Assembly (NCBI GenBank): GCA_902521485.1
Contig: CABYRQ010000001.1
Location: forward strand, 1 to 64,000
From: an uncultured Alphaproteobacteria bacterium
Lineage (GTDB): Bacteria; Pseudomonadota; Alphaproteobacteria; HIMB59
DNA length: 64,000 bases
Reading direction: 5' to 3'
The translations under genes were made by a program, and so were the position numbers. Shown piece by piece: positions 30,988-40,854 of this stretch. Within the stretch, counting starts at the first letter, position 1; each line of letters starts with the position of its first letter. A model generated the notes under the pieces. That model was not told the origin of the DNA and made no database searches. It was given only the letters and a program-made list of their open reading frames with translations.

Positions 30988-32010
30988 ATGAATAAAAAAA
31001 TTACTGATATTGGAGCAAGATCAAAACTAATATTCAAGTCTCTTGTTGAAAGTTACTTGAAAACAGGTGAGCCTATGGGCTCCAAAGCACTTAGTTCAAA
31101 AATTTCTTATAAACTCTCACCAGCAACAATAAGAAATGTTTTAAACGAAATAAATTTTCACGGACTCATACAAAAAGGTCATTTCTCTGCAGGTAGTATA
31201 CCAACTGATTTAGGTTTACAATTTTATACTCATGCACTTTTAGAGCCAGGATCAATTAGTAAAAGTGAAAAAGAGATTATTGAGAAATCATCTAAAATGA
31301 ATAATCTTTTAAATGAACAAGAAATAATCACTAACACTTTAAATGGCCTATCTAATCAAGCTAGTCTTGTTATTAATAATGAAAAAATAACAAAAATTAA
31401 AAAAATTGACTTTCACAAAATTGATAACCATAAGGTAATATTCATTATTGAGCATGAAGATGGGTATACGTCTAATAGAATAGTAGAAATTGATGAAAAT
31501 ATTCAGACAGAAGATTTAAATAGTATTGGCAACTTTATAAATAAGTTTTCAAAATATATGACGCCTACAGAAATTCAAAATAATATAAAAACTTTTATAA
31601 AATCTGCAAAAAGTCAAATAACCAACACTTCAAAAAAACTACTTCTTAAAGGTATAAAAATTGAAAAGTCTCAAAATACAGAAACTTTTTTTGTTAGAGG
31701 TCTGCCAAATTTAATTAAGAATAATTTAGAAACAGATCTAGACAGTATAAATGAGCTTTTGAGTGATATTGAAACAGGTAAAATGGCAAACAAAATGATT
31801 AAGGCCTTGAAAAAATCAAAAGGAGTGCAAATATTTATAGGAAGCAATACAAACTTTTTTAAAAATACAAACTTATCTATGATTTTATCAAATTATAAAA
31901 CTAAAAATGGACTCACTGGTGCTATTGGTGTAATAGGCCCAAAAAGAATTGATTATCAGCGAATTGTTCCTATTGTGAGCTATATGTCTGAAACAATATC
32001 AAAAAAATAA
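30988..32010 (+). CDS. hrcA: heat-inducible transcription repressor HrcA
   Basis: LVESYLKTGEPMGSKALS, LSPATIRNVLNEI, GSIPTDLGLQFY. Confidence 0.93.
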   Translation: MNKKITDIGARSKLIFKSLVESYLKTGEPMGSKALSSKISYKLSPATIRNVLNEINFHGLIQKGHFSAGSIPTDLGLQFYTHALLEPGSISKSEKEIIEKSSKMNNLLNEQEIITNTLNGLSNQASLVINNEKITKIKKIDFHKIDNHKVIFIIEHEDGYTSNRIVEIDENIQTEDLNSIGNFINKFSKYMTPTEIQNNIKTFIKSAKSQITNTSKKLLLKGIKIEKSQNTETFFVRGLPNLIKNNLETDLDSINELLSDIETGKMANKMIKALKKSKGVQIFIGSNTNFFKNTNLSMILSNYKTKNGLTGAIGVIGPKRIDYQRIVPIVSYMSETISKK

Positions 32011-32020
32011 AGGAACTATT

Positions 32021-32644
32021 ATGGAAGAAGAAAAGAAATACAAAGATCAAGCTCAGCAAGAAGAAGATTTTACAGAAGATCAAGAAACCAATGTGAATGA
32101 TGTAGATGAAAATTCAGATACTAATGAGGATGAAATCCAAAGACTCAAAGAGGAAATTGAGAGTTTAAAAGATCAAAGGTTAAGAGCTGTTGCTGAACTA
32201 GAAAACTTAAGAAAAAGGGCAGAAAAAGATCAATCAGATGCACTTAAATATGGTATAGCTAACTTTGCAAAAGAAATCATTAATATCGGTGACAATATCG
32301 AAAGAGCAAAATCAAGTATTTCAGAGGAAGTGAGATCCAATGAAAGCATTAAATCTGTCGTGGATGGCTTAGATCTAATTGCACAATCTACAATGGCCAC
32401 TTTCGAAAAAATTGGCATCAAAAAAATTGAAAGTATAAACCAAAAATTTGATCATAATTTACACCAAGCCATGATGGAAATTGAAAAAAATGACTGTGAG
32501 CCCGGAACTATTGTCCAAGAACTAATTCCAGGCTACACTTTGCATGATAGGTTGCTAAGACCAGCAATGGTAGGGGTATCAAAAAAATCTCAAGAAAATC
32601 AAGACGATAAAGCAATTAAAGAAGAAGAGAAATCCGAAAAGTAA
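32021..32644 (+). CDS. grpE: nucleotide exchange factor GrpE
   Basis: RLRAVAELENLRKRAEKD, FDHNLHQAMMEIE. Confidence 0.95.
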   Translation: MEEEKKYKDQAQQEEDFTEDQETNVNDVDENSDTNEDEIQRLKEEIESLKDQRLRAVAELENLRKRAEKDQSDALKYGIANFAKEIINIGDNIERAKSSISEEVRSNESIKSVVDGLDLIAQSTMATFEKIGIKKIESINQKFDHNLHQAMMEIEKNDCEPGTIVQELIPGYTLHDRLLRPAMVGVSKKSQENQDDKAIKEEEKSEK

Positions 32645-32667
32645 GAAAATTCAATGGTTTTAATGCT

Positions 32668-32695
32668 CTTGAATTAAGTAAGTATCAACCCATAT
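32668..32695 (+). promoter_or_regulatory. putative sigma-32 (RpoH) promoter for dnaK
   Basis: CTTGAA-N15-CCCATAT upstream of dnaK; close to the sigma-32 consensus. Confidence 0.55.
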
Positions 32696-32734
32696 AAATA
32701 TAAGATTATTTATTTTTTAAAGTAGGAAAACAAA

Positions 32735-34666
32735 ATGGCTAAAGTAATTGGAATTGATTTAGGTACCACCAACTCTTGTGTGGCGATAATGGATGGAAAG
32801 AATCCAAAAGTAATAGAGAACTCTGAGGGTGCTAGAACAACACCTTCTGTTGTAGCTTTTACTGAAAGCGAAAAACTAATTGGTCAATCTGCAAAAAGAC
32901 AAGCAGTTACAAACCCCGAAAATACACTTTATGCCGTAAAAAGATTTATTGGCCGAAGTTTTGAAGATGACACTGTGCAAAAAGACGTAGGGTTATCTCC
33001 ATTTAAAATTATTAAAGGTAACAACGGGGACGCATGGGTTGAAGCTCATGGTGAAAAATATAGCCCTAGTCAAATCTCTGCATTTATTCTTCAAAAAATG
33101 AAAGAGACAGCTGAGTCTTATACAGGTGAAACTATTACACAAGCAGTGATAACAGTTCCTGCTTATTTTAATGATGCACAAAGACAAGCAACTAAAGATG
33201 CTGGTAAAATTGCTGGATTAGAAGTTTTAAGAATCATTAACGAACCAACCGCTGCCTCACTAGCATATGGATTAGATAAAAAACAATCAGGCACTGTAGT
33301 TGTCTACGATTTAGGCGGTGGCACATTTGATGTATCAATTTTAGAGGTGGGAGATGGTGTATTCGAAGTTAAGTCTACAAATGGTGATACACACTTAGGT
33401 GGTGAAGACTTTGATTTAAGAATTATTGATTTTCTAGCTAGTGAATTTAAAAAAGAGCAAGGTATAGATTTAAAAAATGATAAATTAGCTTTACAACGTT
33501 TAAAAGAGGCTGCTGAAAAAGCTAAAATTGAATTGTCAAGTTCAACTCAAACAGACGTAAATTTACCTTTTATTACTGCTGATCAATCTGGCCCCAAACA
33601 CTTAAATGTGAAACTTACCAGAGCTAAGCTTGAAGAGTTGGTTGACGACTTGCTCCAAAATACAATTGAACCTTGTAAAAAAGCTCTTAGTGACGCTGGT
33701 CTTTCAGCAAGTGACATAAACGATGTCATTTTAGTTGGGGGAATGACAAGAATGCCAAAAGTAACAGAAATTGTTAAAAACTTTTTTGGGAAAGACCCTA
33801 GTAAAGGTGTTAACCCCGATGAAGTTGTGGCTATGGGAGCAGCCATCCAGGCAGGTGTTTTACAAGGTGATGTAAAAGATGTCTTACTTTTAGATGTGAC
33901 ACCACTTTCTTTAGGTATAGAAACACTAGGTGGAGTATTCACTAAGTTAATTGAAAGAAATACAACTGTTCCAACAAAAAAAAGCCAAGTATTTTCAACA
34001 GCAGAGGACAATCAAAATGCCGTTACTATCAGAGTCTTTCAGGGCGAAAGAGAAATGGCCGCTGATAACAAGCTTTTAGGTCAATTCGATTTAGTTGGCA
34101 TACCTCCTGCTCCAAGAGGAACACCACAAATTGAGGTGACTTTCGATATTGACGCTAACGGTATTGTCAATGTATCTGCAAAAGATAAATCTACAGGTAA
34201 AGAGCAACAAATTAAAATCCAAGCATCTGGTGGCCTATCAGATGAAGAGATTGACAAAATGGTTAAAGATGCTGAAGCTAATGCTGAAACTGATAAGAAG
34301 AAAAGAGAAGAGGTTGATGTTAAAAATCAAGCCGATAGTCTTGTCTTTCAAGTGGAAAAAAACATAAAAGAGCATGGCGATAAAATCAGTCCCGAAGATA
34401 AGTCTAAAATAGAAGCAGACTTAAAAGATTTAAAAGAAGCGCTCGAAAAAAATGAGATTGAGACCATAAAACAAAAAACAGAAGACCTAACTCAATCATC
34501 CATGAAGATGGGCGAAGCTATGTACAAAGATCAACAATCATCTGAGGCACCTGGTGCAGAGCAACCTAAGCAAGAAGATAACACTAATGAAACTAAAAGC
34601 GATGATGATGTTATAGACGCAGACTACGAAGAAGTAGACGACGATAAAAAAGCAAGCGGACAGTAA
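32735..34666 (+). CDS. dnaK: chaperone DnaK
   Basis: [42 protein letters not shown]. Confidence 0.99.
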   Translation: MAKVIGIDLGTTNSCVAIMDGKNPKVIENSEGARTTPSVVAFTESEKLIGQSAKRQAVTNPENTLYAVKRFIGRSFEDDTVQKDVGLSPFKIIKGNNGDAWVEAHGEKYSPSQISAFILQKMKETAESYTGETITQAVITVPAYFNDAQRQATKDAGKIAGLEVLRIINEPTAASLAYGLDKKQSGTVVVYDLGGGTFDVSILEVGDGVFEVKSTNGDTHLGGEDFDLRIIDFLASEFKKEQGIDLKNDKLALQRLKEAAEKAKIELSSSTQTDVNLPFITADQSGPKHLNVKLTRAKLEELVDDLLQNTIEPCKKALSDAGLSASDINDVILVGGMTRMPKVTEIVKNFFGKDPSKGVNPDEVVAMGAAIQAGVLQGDVKDVLLLDVTPLSLGIETLGGVFTKLIERNTTVPTKKSQVFSTAEDNQNAVTIRVFQGEREMAADNKLLGQFDLVGIPPAPRGTPQIEVTFDIDANGIVNVSAKDKSTGKEQQIKIQASGGLSDEEIDKMVKDAEANAETDKKKREEVDVKNQADSLVFQVEKNIKEHGDKISPEDKSKIEADLKDLKEALEKNEIETIKQKTEDLTQSSMKMGEAMYKDQQSSEAPGAEQPKQEDNTNETKSDDDVIDADYEEVDDDKKASGQ

Positions 34667-34689
34667 CTCTTAGCTTGTTTTAAAATATT

Positions 34690-35769
34690 ATGGCTGAGGA
34701 TTTTTATGACACTCTTGGTATATCCCGTGAAGCTAGTGACTCTGAAATAAAAAGTGCTTACCGAAAATTAGCAATGAAATATCATCCTGATCGAAATCAG
34801 GGTGACTCTGATGCTGAACAAAAATTTAAAGATGTGAGCCAAGCATATGAAATTTTAAAAGATCCAAAAAAAAGACAAACTTATGATCAATTTGGTCATG
34901 CTGCTTTTGAACAAGGTGGTGGTGGAGCTGGTGGATTTGGCCAACAGGGCTTTGGTGGTTTCTCAGATATTTTTGAAGATATTTTTGGTGCATTTGGTGA
35001 GGGCGGTCAGCGCGAAAGTAGAGGCGATGATTTGCGCTACGATGTTACTATTGACCTAGAAGAGGCTTTTACCGGAAAATCATTAGAAGTAACTATACCC
35101 AAAATGATTAATTGTCCTGAACAGCATAGTTATAAAAGTTGCTCTACTTGCCAGGGTTATGGAAAAGTTAGAACACAGAGCGGGTTTTTTTCAATGGAAA
35201 GGACCTGTGGTAGGTGTGGCGGAACTGGGCAAGAAATGAAAGGTCGATGCTCAAAATGTAGTAATACGGGACGAATTAAACAGAATAAAAAAATTCAAAT
35301 AAAAATACCTGCTGGAGTTGAAACAGGTAACAGAATTAGAATGAGCGGAGAAGGAGAAGCTGGAGAAAGAGGCGGCTCCTATGGGGACCTTTACGTTTTT
35401 ATAAATATAAATAACCACAAACTTTTCCAAAGAGAACGAGATAACATCATTTGTGATGTTGCTATACCTTTTACTACAGCAACTCTGGGTGGAAATATTG
35501 AAGTTCCTACTATAGAAAAAAAAATGGTTAGTGTTTCCATACCAAAAGGAATGCAGTCAGGTCATAAACTTAGAATCAAAGGTAAGGGAATGAGCATTCT
35601 GAGAACAAACACAAGAGGCGATATGATTGTTAAAGTACATGCTGAAACACCAGTAAACTTATCTTCAGATCAAGAAAAACTTTTAAATCAATTTAATGAA
35701 ACCCTTACTAAGAAAAATTCTAAAATGACAGAAGGGTTTTTTGATAAAGTAAAAAAAATGTTTAATTAA
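34690..35769 (+). CDS. dnaJ: chaperone DnaJ with reduced zinc-binding region
   Basis: DFYDTLGISREASDSEIKSAYRKLAMKYHPDRN; only three recognisable CxxC motifs. Confidence 0.96.
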   Translation: MAEDFYDTLGISREASDSEIKSAYRKLAMKYHPDRNQGDSDAEQKFKDVSQAYEILKDPKKRQTYDQFGHAAFEQGGGGAGGFGQQGFGGFSDIFEDIFGAFGEGGQRESRGDDLRYDVTIDLEEAFTGKSLEVTIPKMINCPEQHSYKSCSTCQGYGKVRTQSGFFSMERTCGRCGGTGQEMKGRCSKCSNTGRIKQNKKIQIKIPAGVETGNRIRMSGEGEAGERGGSYGDLYVFININNHKLFQRERDNIICDVAIPFTTATLGGNIEVPTIEKKMVSVSIPKGMQSGHKLRIKGKGMSILRTNTRGDMIVKVHAETPVNLSSDQEKLLNQFNETLTKKNSKMTEGFFDKVKKMFN

Positions 35770-36284
35770 TGAATTACCGTTTTGATTTTATCGAAACACC
35801 AATAATTAAACTTTTTGCCCTAGATAGTTCAGAGGGAATTCACTTTCTTATAAAAGATGGTGATAAAAGAATTAAAAATATACTTAAATTATATAATCCA
35901 ACTAAAGGTTTAAAATTAAAAAAAGTAAACGAACAAATAAACAATTTTTTGAAAGGTAAAATTTCTATACAAAAAAATATCAAAATAAAGTTCCTCGAAG
36001 GAACTACATTACAAAAAAAAGTTTGGACAGAAATTATTAAAATTCCGTACGGTCACACGATTTCTTACACAGATCTTGCTATAAAAATAAAAAGACCAGA
36101 TACAGTAAGAGCTATAGCTTCAGCGGTTGGTAAAAATCCTGTTGGATTATTGGTCCCTTGTCACAGAGTAGTGAGAAAAAATGGAGATCTAGGTGGATAT
36201 ATGTGGGGCGAAAAATTTAAGAGAAAAATACTAGATATAGAGGGTAGAGGAACGGCTGACTCGACATATAGAGGAGGAAAGTGA
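35769..36284 (+). CDS. ogt: methylated-DNA--[protein]-cysteine S-methyltransferase
   Basis: IPYGHTISYTDLAIKI, RAIASAVGKNPVGLLVPCHRVVRKNGDLGGY. Confidence 0.95.
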   Translation: MNYRFDFIETPIIKLFALDSSEGIHFLIKDGDKRIKNILKLYNPTKGLKLKKVNEQINNFLKGKISIQKNIKIKFLEGTTLQKKVWTEIIKIPYGHTISYTDLAIKIKRPDTVRAIASAVGKNPVGLLVPCHRVVRKNGDLGGYMWGEKFKRKILDIEGRGTADSTYRGGK

Positions 36285-36299
36285 GATACCGAATCAGCC
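36254..36299 (-). ncRNA. candidate structured RNA, copy A: hairpin with anti-SD loop
   Basis: Minus strand GGCUGAUUCG / CGAGUCAGCC: 10 bp with one U-G wobble (a C-A mismatch on plus); 26-nt loop contains CACUUUCCUCCUC; GC-rich island at ogt 3' end. Confidence 0.4.
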
Positions 36300-36375
36300 C
36301 CCGCATGAATGCTAACTGAACACTAATAAATATTTTGATATAGTCAAAAGTTGTTCAAGTGTTAAATATCCAAAA

Positions 36376-37647
36376 ATGAGCTTAAAATCGATTTTATCCT
36401 ATAGTTTTCAGTCATTTTACCTTGCTGGAAGTTTTTTATTATTATTTGTTTTTTTGCCCACATTTTACAATTTATCAATTGGTATCTCTTTAAGTGTTAT
36501 CGGTCTAGTAATACTAATATCTAGATTTTTTGATGTCTTTTCAGACTTTTTAATTGGTTATTTAACAGAAAAAAGAATTATTTCAGGTCGATCAAGAAAA
36601 AATCAAATTCTTTTAGGCATAATAATATTTATTTTTTCCTTATTTGGTCTTTATGTTTTCCAATCTTCTAATATTTATTATTTTATTTTTTTTTATAACT
36701 TAGCATTAATAAGTTACTCAATCGCAATTATTCCTTACGATTCAATAGTTATTGACCAAAAAAAAATTTTAAAAAAAAGGTTTCGTTTGGCAGCAGTTAA
36801 AGAAGTATTTGCAATATTAGGAGTTCTTGCAGCTCTAGTTATTCCAACGGCTATCTCAAATTTAAATGGTGTTGAGCTATTAAACCCAGATGTTATAAAA
36901 ACAAGTGGTTTTATTTTTATTTTTCTTGCAATTATTGGAGGATTAATCTTTTATTTTTTCTACGATGATGAACTAAATTACAAGTCAAGTGAAATTTCTT
37001 GGATAAAATTAAAATCCTTCATTGAAAAAAATAAAAAAATCTTACCTTTCTCATACATTACATTTTTTAATTTACTTGCTAATAATTTTACCGCCAATTT
37101 ATTTATTATTTTTGTGTCTGAATATTTAGGTCTTAGTGATTATGCAGGACATCTATTAATTTTGTATTTTCTTATAACATTAATTTCAACACCATTTTGG
37201 TATTTTTTTGGAAAAAAATTTTCAAATATGTTTTTATTACAGATTGGAACCAGTATAACTATTTTTGGCTTTTTATTTGTTATTTTTACTAGTAGTAATA
37301 ATTGGCAAATATATATATTTGTCATTCTTATTACAGGAATTGGAATTGGAATTGATCTCATAATACCCCAGATTGAGTTAGCTGATATTTTAGATCTGAA
37401 TAATGAAAATCGCTTATCACAATTTTTTACTTCATTTTTCTCAATAATAAGAAAAGCCGCTGTTGGAATAGCTGCTGGTATAGCATTAACGGGATATGGT
37501 TACTTACAATCAATAAATTTTACCATTCACCCGAATATTCCAAATATAATGATATTTTATTTTTTTATACCGCTTACCATTAAATTGTTCGTATTAATCT
37601 TAGTAATGAGATATAGAAGTAAATTCAATGTCTCAATTAGAGAGTAA
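36376..37647 (+). CDS. MFS/GPH-type transporter
   Basis: 12-TM hydrophobic ORF; RFFDVFSDFLIGYLTEKRIISGRSRKNQILLG. Confidence 0.85.
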   Translation: MSLKSILSYSFQSFYLAGSFLLLFVFLPTFYNLSIGISLSVIGLVILISRFFDVFSDFLIGYLTEKRIISGRSRKNQILLGIIIFIFSLFGLYVFQSSNIYYFIFFYNLALISYSIAIIPYDSIVIDQKKILKKRFRLAAVKEVFAILGVLAALVIPTAISNLNGVELLNPDVIKTSGFIFIFLAIIGGLIFYFFYDDELNYKSSEISWIKLKSFIEKNKKILPFSYITFFNLLANNFTANLFIIFVSEYLGLSDYAGHLLILYFLITLISTPFWYFFGKKFSNMFLLQIGTSITIFGFLFVIFTSSNNWQIYIFVILITGIGIGIDLIIPQIELADILDLNNENRLSQFFTSFFSIIRKAAVGIAAGIALTGYGYLQSINFTIHPNIPNIMIFYFFIPLTIKLFVLILVMRYRSKFNVSIRE

Positions 37648-38500
37648 AAAACACATAATTTACATATTAGGCACTATTGCCTTTTTCTTATTCTCAATTG
37701 CAGACACAATAATAAAGTTAATTGGAGATTTATATAAAGACACAGTTATATTTTCCATAGCTAGTTTTTCTGCAATTATTCCAGTGCTCTTTTATTTATT
37801 TTACAGAAAGAGCTTAGAAGAAATAAAAACAAATAATTATAAACTTCATTTTATAAGAGGTATCTTGATGACTTTGACTTATTATTTCGTAGTAAAAGGA
37901 ATTATTTTATTACCTTTATCCATAGCATATCCAATAATTTTGTCAGCTCCAGTATTACTCTCTATAATGGGAATAGTAATTTTAAAGGAATCGATTTACC
38001 TATCAAAAATAATTTCTTTAATACTAGCTATGATTGCTGTTTTTATGGTCTCGGGTTTTAGTTTGAACGCAGGTTTTAATGCTTTGGGAGTAATATTTCT
38101 AATTTTAGGAGTATTTTCATTAGCATGTTTAGATTTTTCAGTGCGAGTTTATGGGAAATCTGAAAGAACTATGGCTTTGACTTTCTATAGCATGGGAATT
38201 ACTGGCATAATTTTCACAATATTTTCAATTAATCATTACAAAGATATCGCTTTATATGATTTTTTTATAATGGTGGGAGCAGGACTTATTGATGGTGTGG
38301 CCATGATGATCTTAATTTATTCTCTTAGGAGAATAGAAGCTTCATTTTTTAGCATCACACATTATTCACAGATCATTTTCGGTATAGTAATTAGTATTGT
38401 CGTTTTTAATCACTACCCCTCAATTATAGAATTATGCGGTGCTATTTTAATAATAATTTCTGGATATCTTGTTTACTCTAAATTAAAAAAGCTAAATTGA
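37628..38500 (+). CDS. EamA/DMT family transporter
   Basis: 10-TM; two EamA-like halves, FIRGILMTLTYYFVVKGIILLPLSIAYPIILSAPVLLSIMGIVILKE. Confidence 0.87.
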   Translation: MSQLESKKHIIYILGTIAFFLFSIADTIIKLIGDLYKDTVIFSIASFSAIIPVLFYLFYRKSLEEIKTNNYKLHFIRGILMTLTYYFVVKGIILLPLSIAYPIILSAPVLLSIMGIVILKESIYLSKIISLILAMIAVFMVSGFSLNAGFNALGVIFLILGVFSLACLDFSVRVYGKSERTMALTFYSMGITGIIFTIFSINHYKDIALYDFFIMVGAGLIDGVAMMILIYSLRRIEASFFSITHYSQIIFGIVISIVVFNHYPSIIELCGAILIIISGYLVYSKLKKLN

Positions 38501-38917
38501 TCGCTTTTCCATTGGATAAATAGAGCAACCTGAAATTTTCCATTCCCCATTGTCTTTAATAAGCGAGTACATTGCTAAATAAGAAACATTATCTTGCGAG
38601 ACGATCTGTAGTTGATGATAAATTGCTCCTTCAAAAAATTTTGATTCCATAAAATAGTAATTTTTAGGATTATAAACAGGCTCATAATAGTTTTTCACCA
38701 TACTCATAAAATCTTGGGGATTATTGAACCTCATTTTAATGTAAGGTGAGGCATGAAAGAAGGCCCCTTCAGCATCCTTGTTAATAAAGGCCTTGAGTTG
38801 ACTTTCAATCACAGCTTGTGTTTCACTAAACTCATTTTTATCAATAATTTCTGCAATCGATATAGTGTTAAAAAGTAAAAGGCATAAACTGGTGTAAATT
38901 AATTTTTTAAACTGCAT
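38492..38917 (-). CDS. DUF4864-like exported protein
   Basis: QAVIESQLKAFINKDAEGAFFHASPYIKMRF...MVKNYYEPVYNPKNYYF. Confidence 0.75.
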   Translation of the reverse strand: MQFKKLIYTSLCLLLFNTISIAEIIDKNEFSETQAVIESQLKAFINKDAEGAFFHASPYIKMRFNNPQDFMSMVKNYYEPVYNPKNYYFMESKFFEGAIYHQLQIVSQDNVSYLAMYSLIKDNGEWKISGCSIYPMEKRSI

Positions 38918-38947
38918 AGTATTTATATGCGTAATTAAGCATTATAG

Positions 38948-39490
38948 ATGAAAATCATTTTAATTGTATTCGCCTTGTTTTTGAACATATCTTATAGTTA
39001 TGCAGATCAAAATAGCCCAAAGCTAGATGAGTTATTCAGTCAGCTCTACGAGGTAAAGGACTCAAAAGAACAAAGTCTAATTATATCAAAAATATGGGGA
39101 GAATGGATGAAAATTGAAAACCCAGATGTAAAAATAGTAATGGATAATATTTCAAACTTTTTTAAATCTAAAAATTATCGATCTGCGATTTCAGCTTTAA
39201 CTCTTGCTATTGAGTTAGAACCAAATTACGCAGAGGCATACAACAAAAGGGCAACTTTTTATTTTATGATGGGAGACTATGAAAACTCTATGAGAGATAT
39301 TGAAGCTACATTGTATCTTGAACCAAGACATTTTGGTGCATTAGATGGTCTGAGTAGAATTCTTATAAGTTATAAAAATTATGATGGAGCACTTAAGGTT
39401 TATCAAGAAATGAAAAAGTTAATGCCAAATGATTTGTCTGTCGATATGAAAATTGAAAATCTAAATCAAATGATGTCAAAGGAAACTTAA
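38948..39490 (+). CDS. TPR-repeat exported protein
   Basis: ALTLAIELEPNYAEAYNKRATFYFMMGDYENSMRDIEATLYLEPRHFGALDGLS. Confidence 0.85.
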   Translation: MKIILIVFALFLNISYSYADQNSPKLDELFSQLYEVKDSKEQSLIISKIWGEWMKIENPDVKIVMDNISNFFKSKNYRSAISALTLAIELEPNYAEAYNKRATFYFMMGDYENSMRDIEATLYLEPRHFGALDGLSRILISYKNYDGALKVYQEMKKLMPNDLSVDMKIENLNQMMSKET

Positions 39491-39540
39491 ATTATTCAAT
39501 TGGTTAATAAAATAGATTAATGAAATAATGAAATTTATTG

Positions 39541-39589
39541 CCCCTTGCCACCTTCCTCCTCGACAATGTCTCAACCCAAGCGGCTAGGG
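39541..39589 (+). ncRNA. candidate structured RNA, copy B: hairpin with anti-SD loop
   Basis: CCCCUUGCC ... GGCUAGGGG stem (8 of 9 bp) enclosing CACCUUCCUCCUC; GC-rich island in AT-rich intergenic; shares the loop motif with copy A. Confidence 0.4.
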
Positions 39590-39713
39590 GACAGGTATAA
39601 TATTCGAATTTTGGTTGATATGAAACAGATTTCTTATAATTTAAAAAGCCTATCAAATAAGAAAAATATCGTTATAGATGTTATTTAAAAATTAATTAGT
39701 TATAAATTGAGCT

Positions 39714-40853
39714 GTGAAAAAAAAATTTAACACAAAAGTAATTCACTCTGGGCATGGCCCAGATAAAGAAACGGGAGCGGTTATGCCACCGATACATCTT
39801 TCATCAACCTTCAAACAAATGGAGCCTGGAAATTTTGAATATGAATATGCCAGGACTAAAAACCCCTCTAGAGATGTACTAGAAAAATTACTGGCACAAA
39901 TTGAGTCTGGTGATAAAGCTTTTGCATTTGCATCTGGCATGTCAGCAATTAATACAGTTTGTGACTTATTTGGCACCAACTACCATATAGTTTGTTCTGA
40001 TGATGTCTATGGAGGTACACGTAGGTTATTTGATAAAGTTAAATCAAACATTGACGTCACTTACATCGACTTTGATAAAAATATAAATTGGAATGATGAA
40101 ATAAAAGAAAACACAAAATTTATATGGATTGAAACACCCTCAAACCCTTTAATGAAAATTGTAGATATCAAAAACACTGTCAGCATTGCAAGTGAATTTA
40201 AATTACCAGTGATTTGTGATAATACATTTGCCTCTCCTTTCAATCAGAGGCCACTTGAATTAGGTGCAGATATGGTAGTGAGTTCTTCAACAAAATATTT
40301 AGGAGGTCACTCTGATATTGTTGGCGGGTCTATTGTTATTAAAGAAAATAAGGAATACGCTGAAAAAATTTCTTATATCCAAAATGCAGTTGGGGCTGTC
40401 CCCTCTCCCTTTGATTGTTATTTATTAACAAGAAGCATTAAAACACTTTCCGTAAGAATGAAGCAACATAATGAAAATGCTATTACCGTGTCTAATTATT
40501 TATCCAATCATCCTAAGATAGAAAAAGTTTTCTTTCCAGGTATTGATGAAAGGTATAAGGAAATTGCAGAAAAACAAATGGATGGTTTTGGTGGAATGAT
40601 GTCTTTTGTAATTGACTCAGATATTAAAGGGGTAAAAACTTTTCTAAAAAATTTAAATTTATTTACACTCGCGGAAAGCCTAGGAGGAGTTGAAAGTTTG
40701 ATCGAGCATCCAGCAATCATGACCCATGCTTCTATAGATCCATCAATTAGAGAGAAATTAGGCATATCAGAAACATTACTAAGAATATCTGTGGGTATCG
40801 AGGATGTAGATGATTTGATCTCAGATTTAGACCAAGCCCTATCAAAGATTTAA
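39714..40853 (+). CDS. cystathionine gamma-lyase/synthase family PLP enzyme (GTG start)
   Basis: TKVIHSGHGPDKETGAVMPPIHLSSTF, FASGMSAI, DNTFASPFNQRPLELGADMVVSSSTKYLGGHSD. Confidence 0.93.
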   Translation: MKKKFNTKVIHSGHGPDKETGAVMPPIHLSSTFKQMEPGNFEYEYARTKNPSRDVLEKLLAQIESGDKAFAFASGMSAINTVCDLFGTNYHIVCSDDVYGGTRRLFDKVKSNIDVTYIDFDKNINWNDEIKENTKFIWIETPSNPLMKIVDIKNTVSIASEFKLPVICDNTFASPFNQRPLELGADMVVSSSTKYLGGHSDIVGGSIVIKENKEYAEKISYIQNAVGAVPSPFDCYLLTRSIKTLSVRMKQHNENAITVSNYLSNHPKIEKVFFPGIDERYKEIAEKQMDGFGGMMSFVIDSDIKGVKTFLKNLNLFTLAESLGGVESLIEHPAIMTHASIDPSIREKLGISETLLRISVGIEDVDDLISDLDQALSKI

Positions 40854-40854
40854 A

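Noticed and set aside
33583-34011. 142-aa reverse ORF within dnaK
   Set aside because: Antisense shadow of a highly conserved gene
36240-36310. Possible tmRNA coding piece on the minus strand (GGGGGCUGAUUC resembles the tmRNA 5' end)
   Set aside because: No following GGNUUCGAC, tag reading frame, T-arm or CCA acceptor sequence nearby; similarity limited to about 11 nt
36271-36320. Short GTG ORF after the GAGGAGGAAA SD-like motif on the plus strand (12 codons)
   Set aside because: SD-start spacing only about 3 nt, peptide too short; the minus-strand hairpin with G-U wobble explains the sequence better
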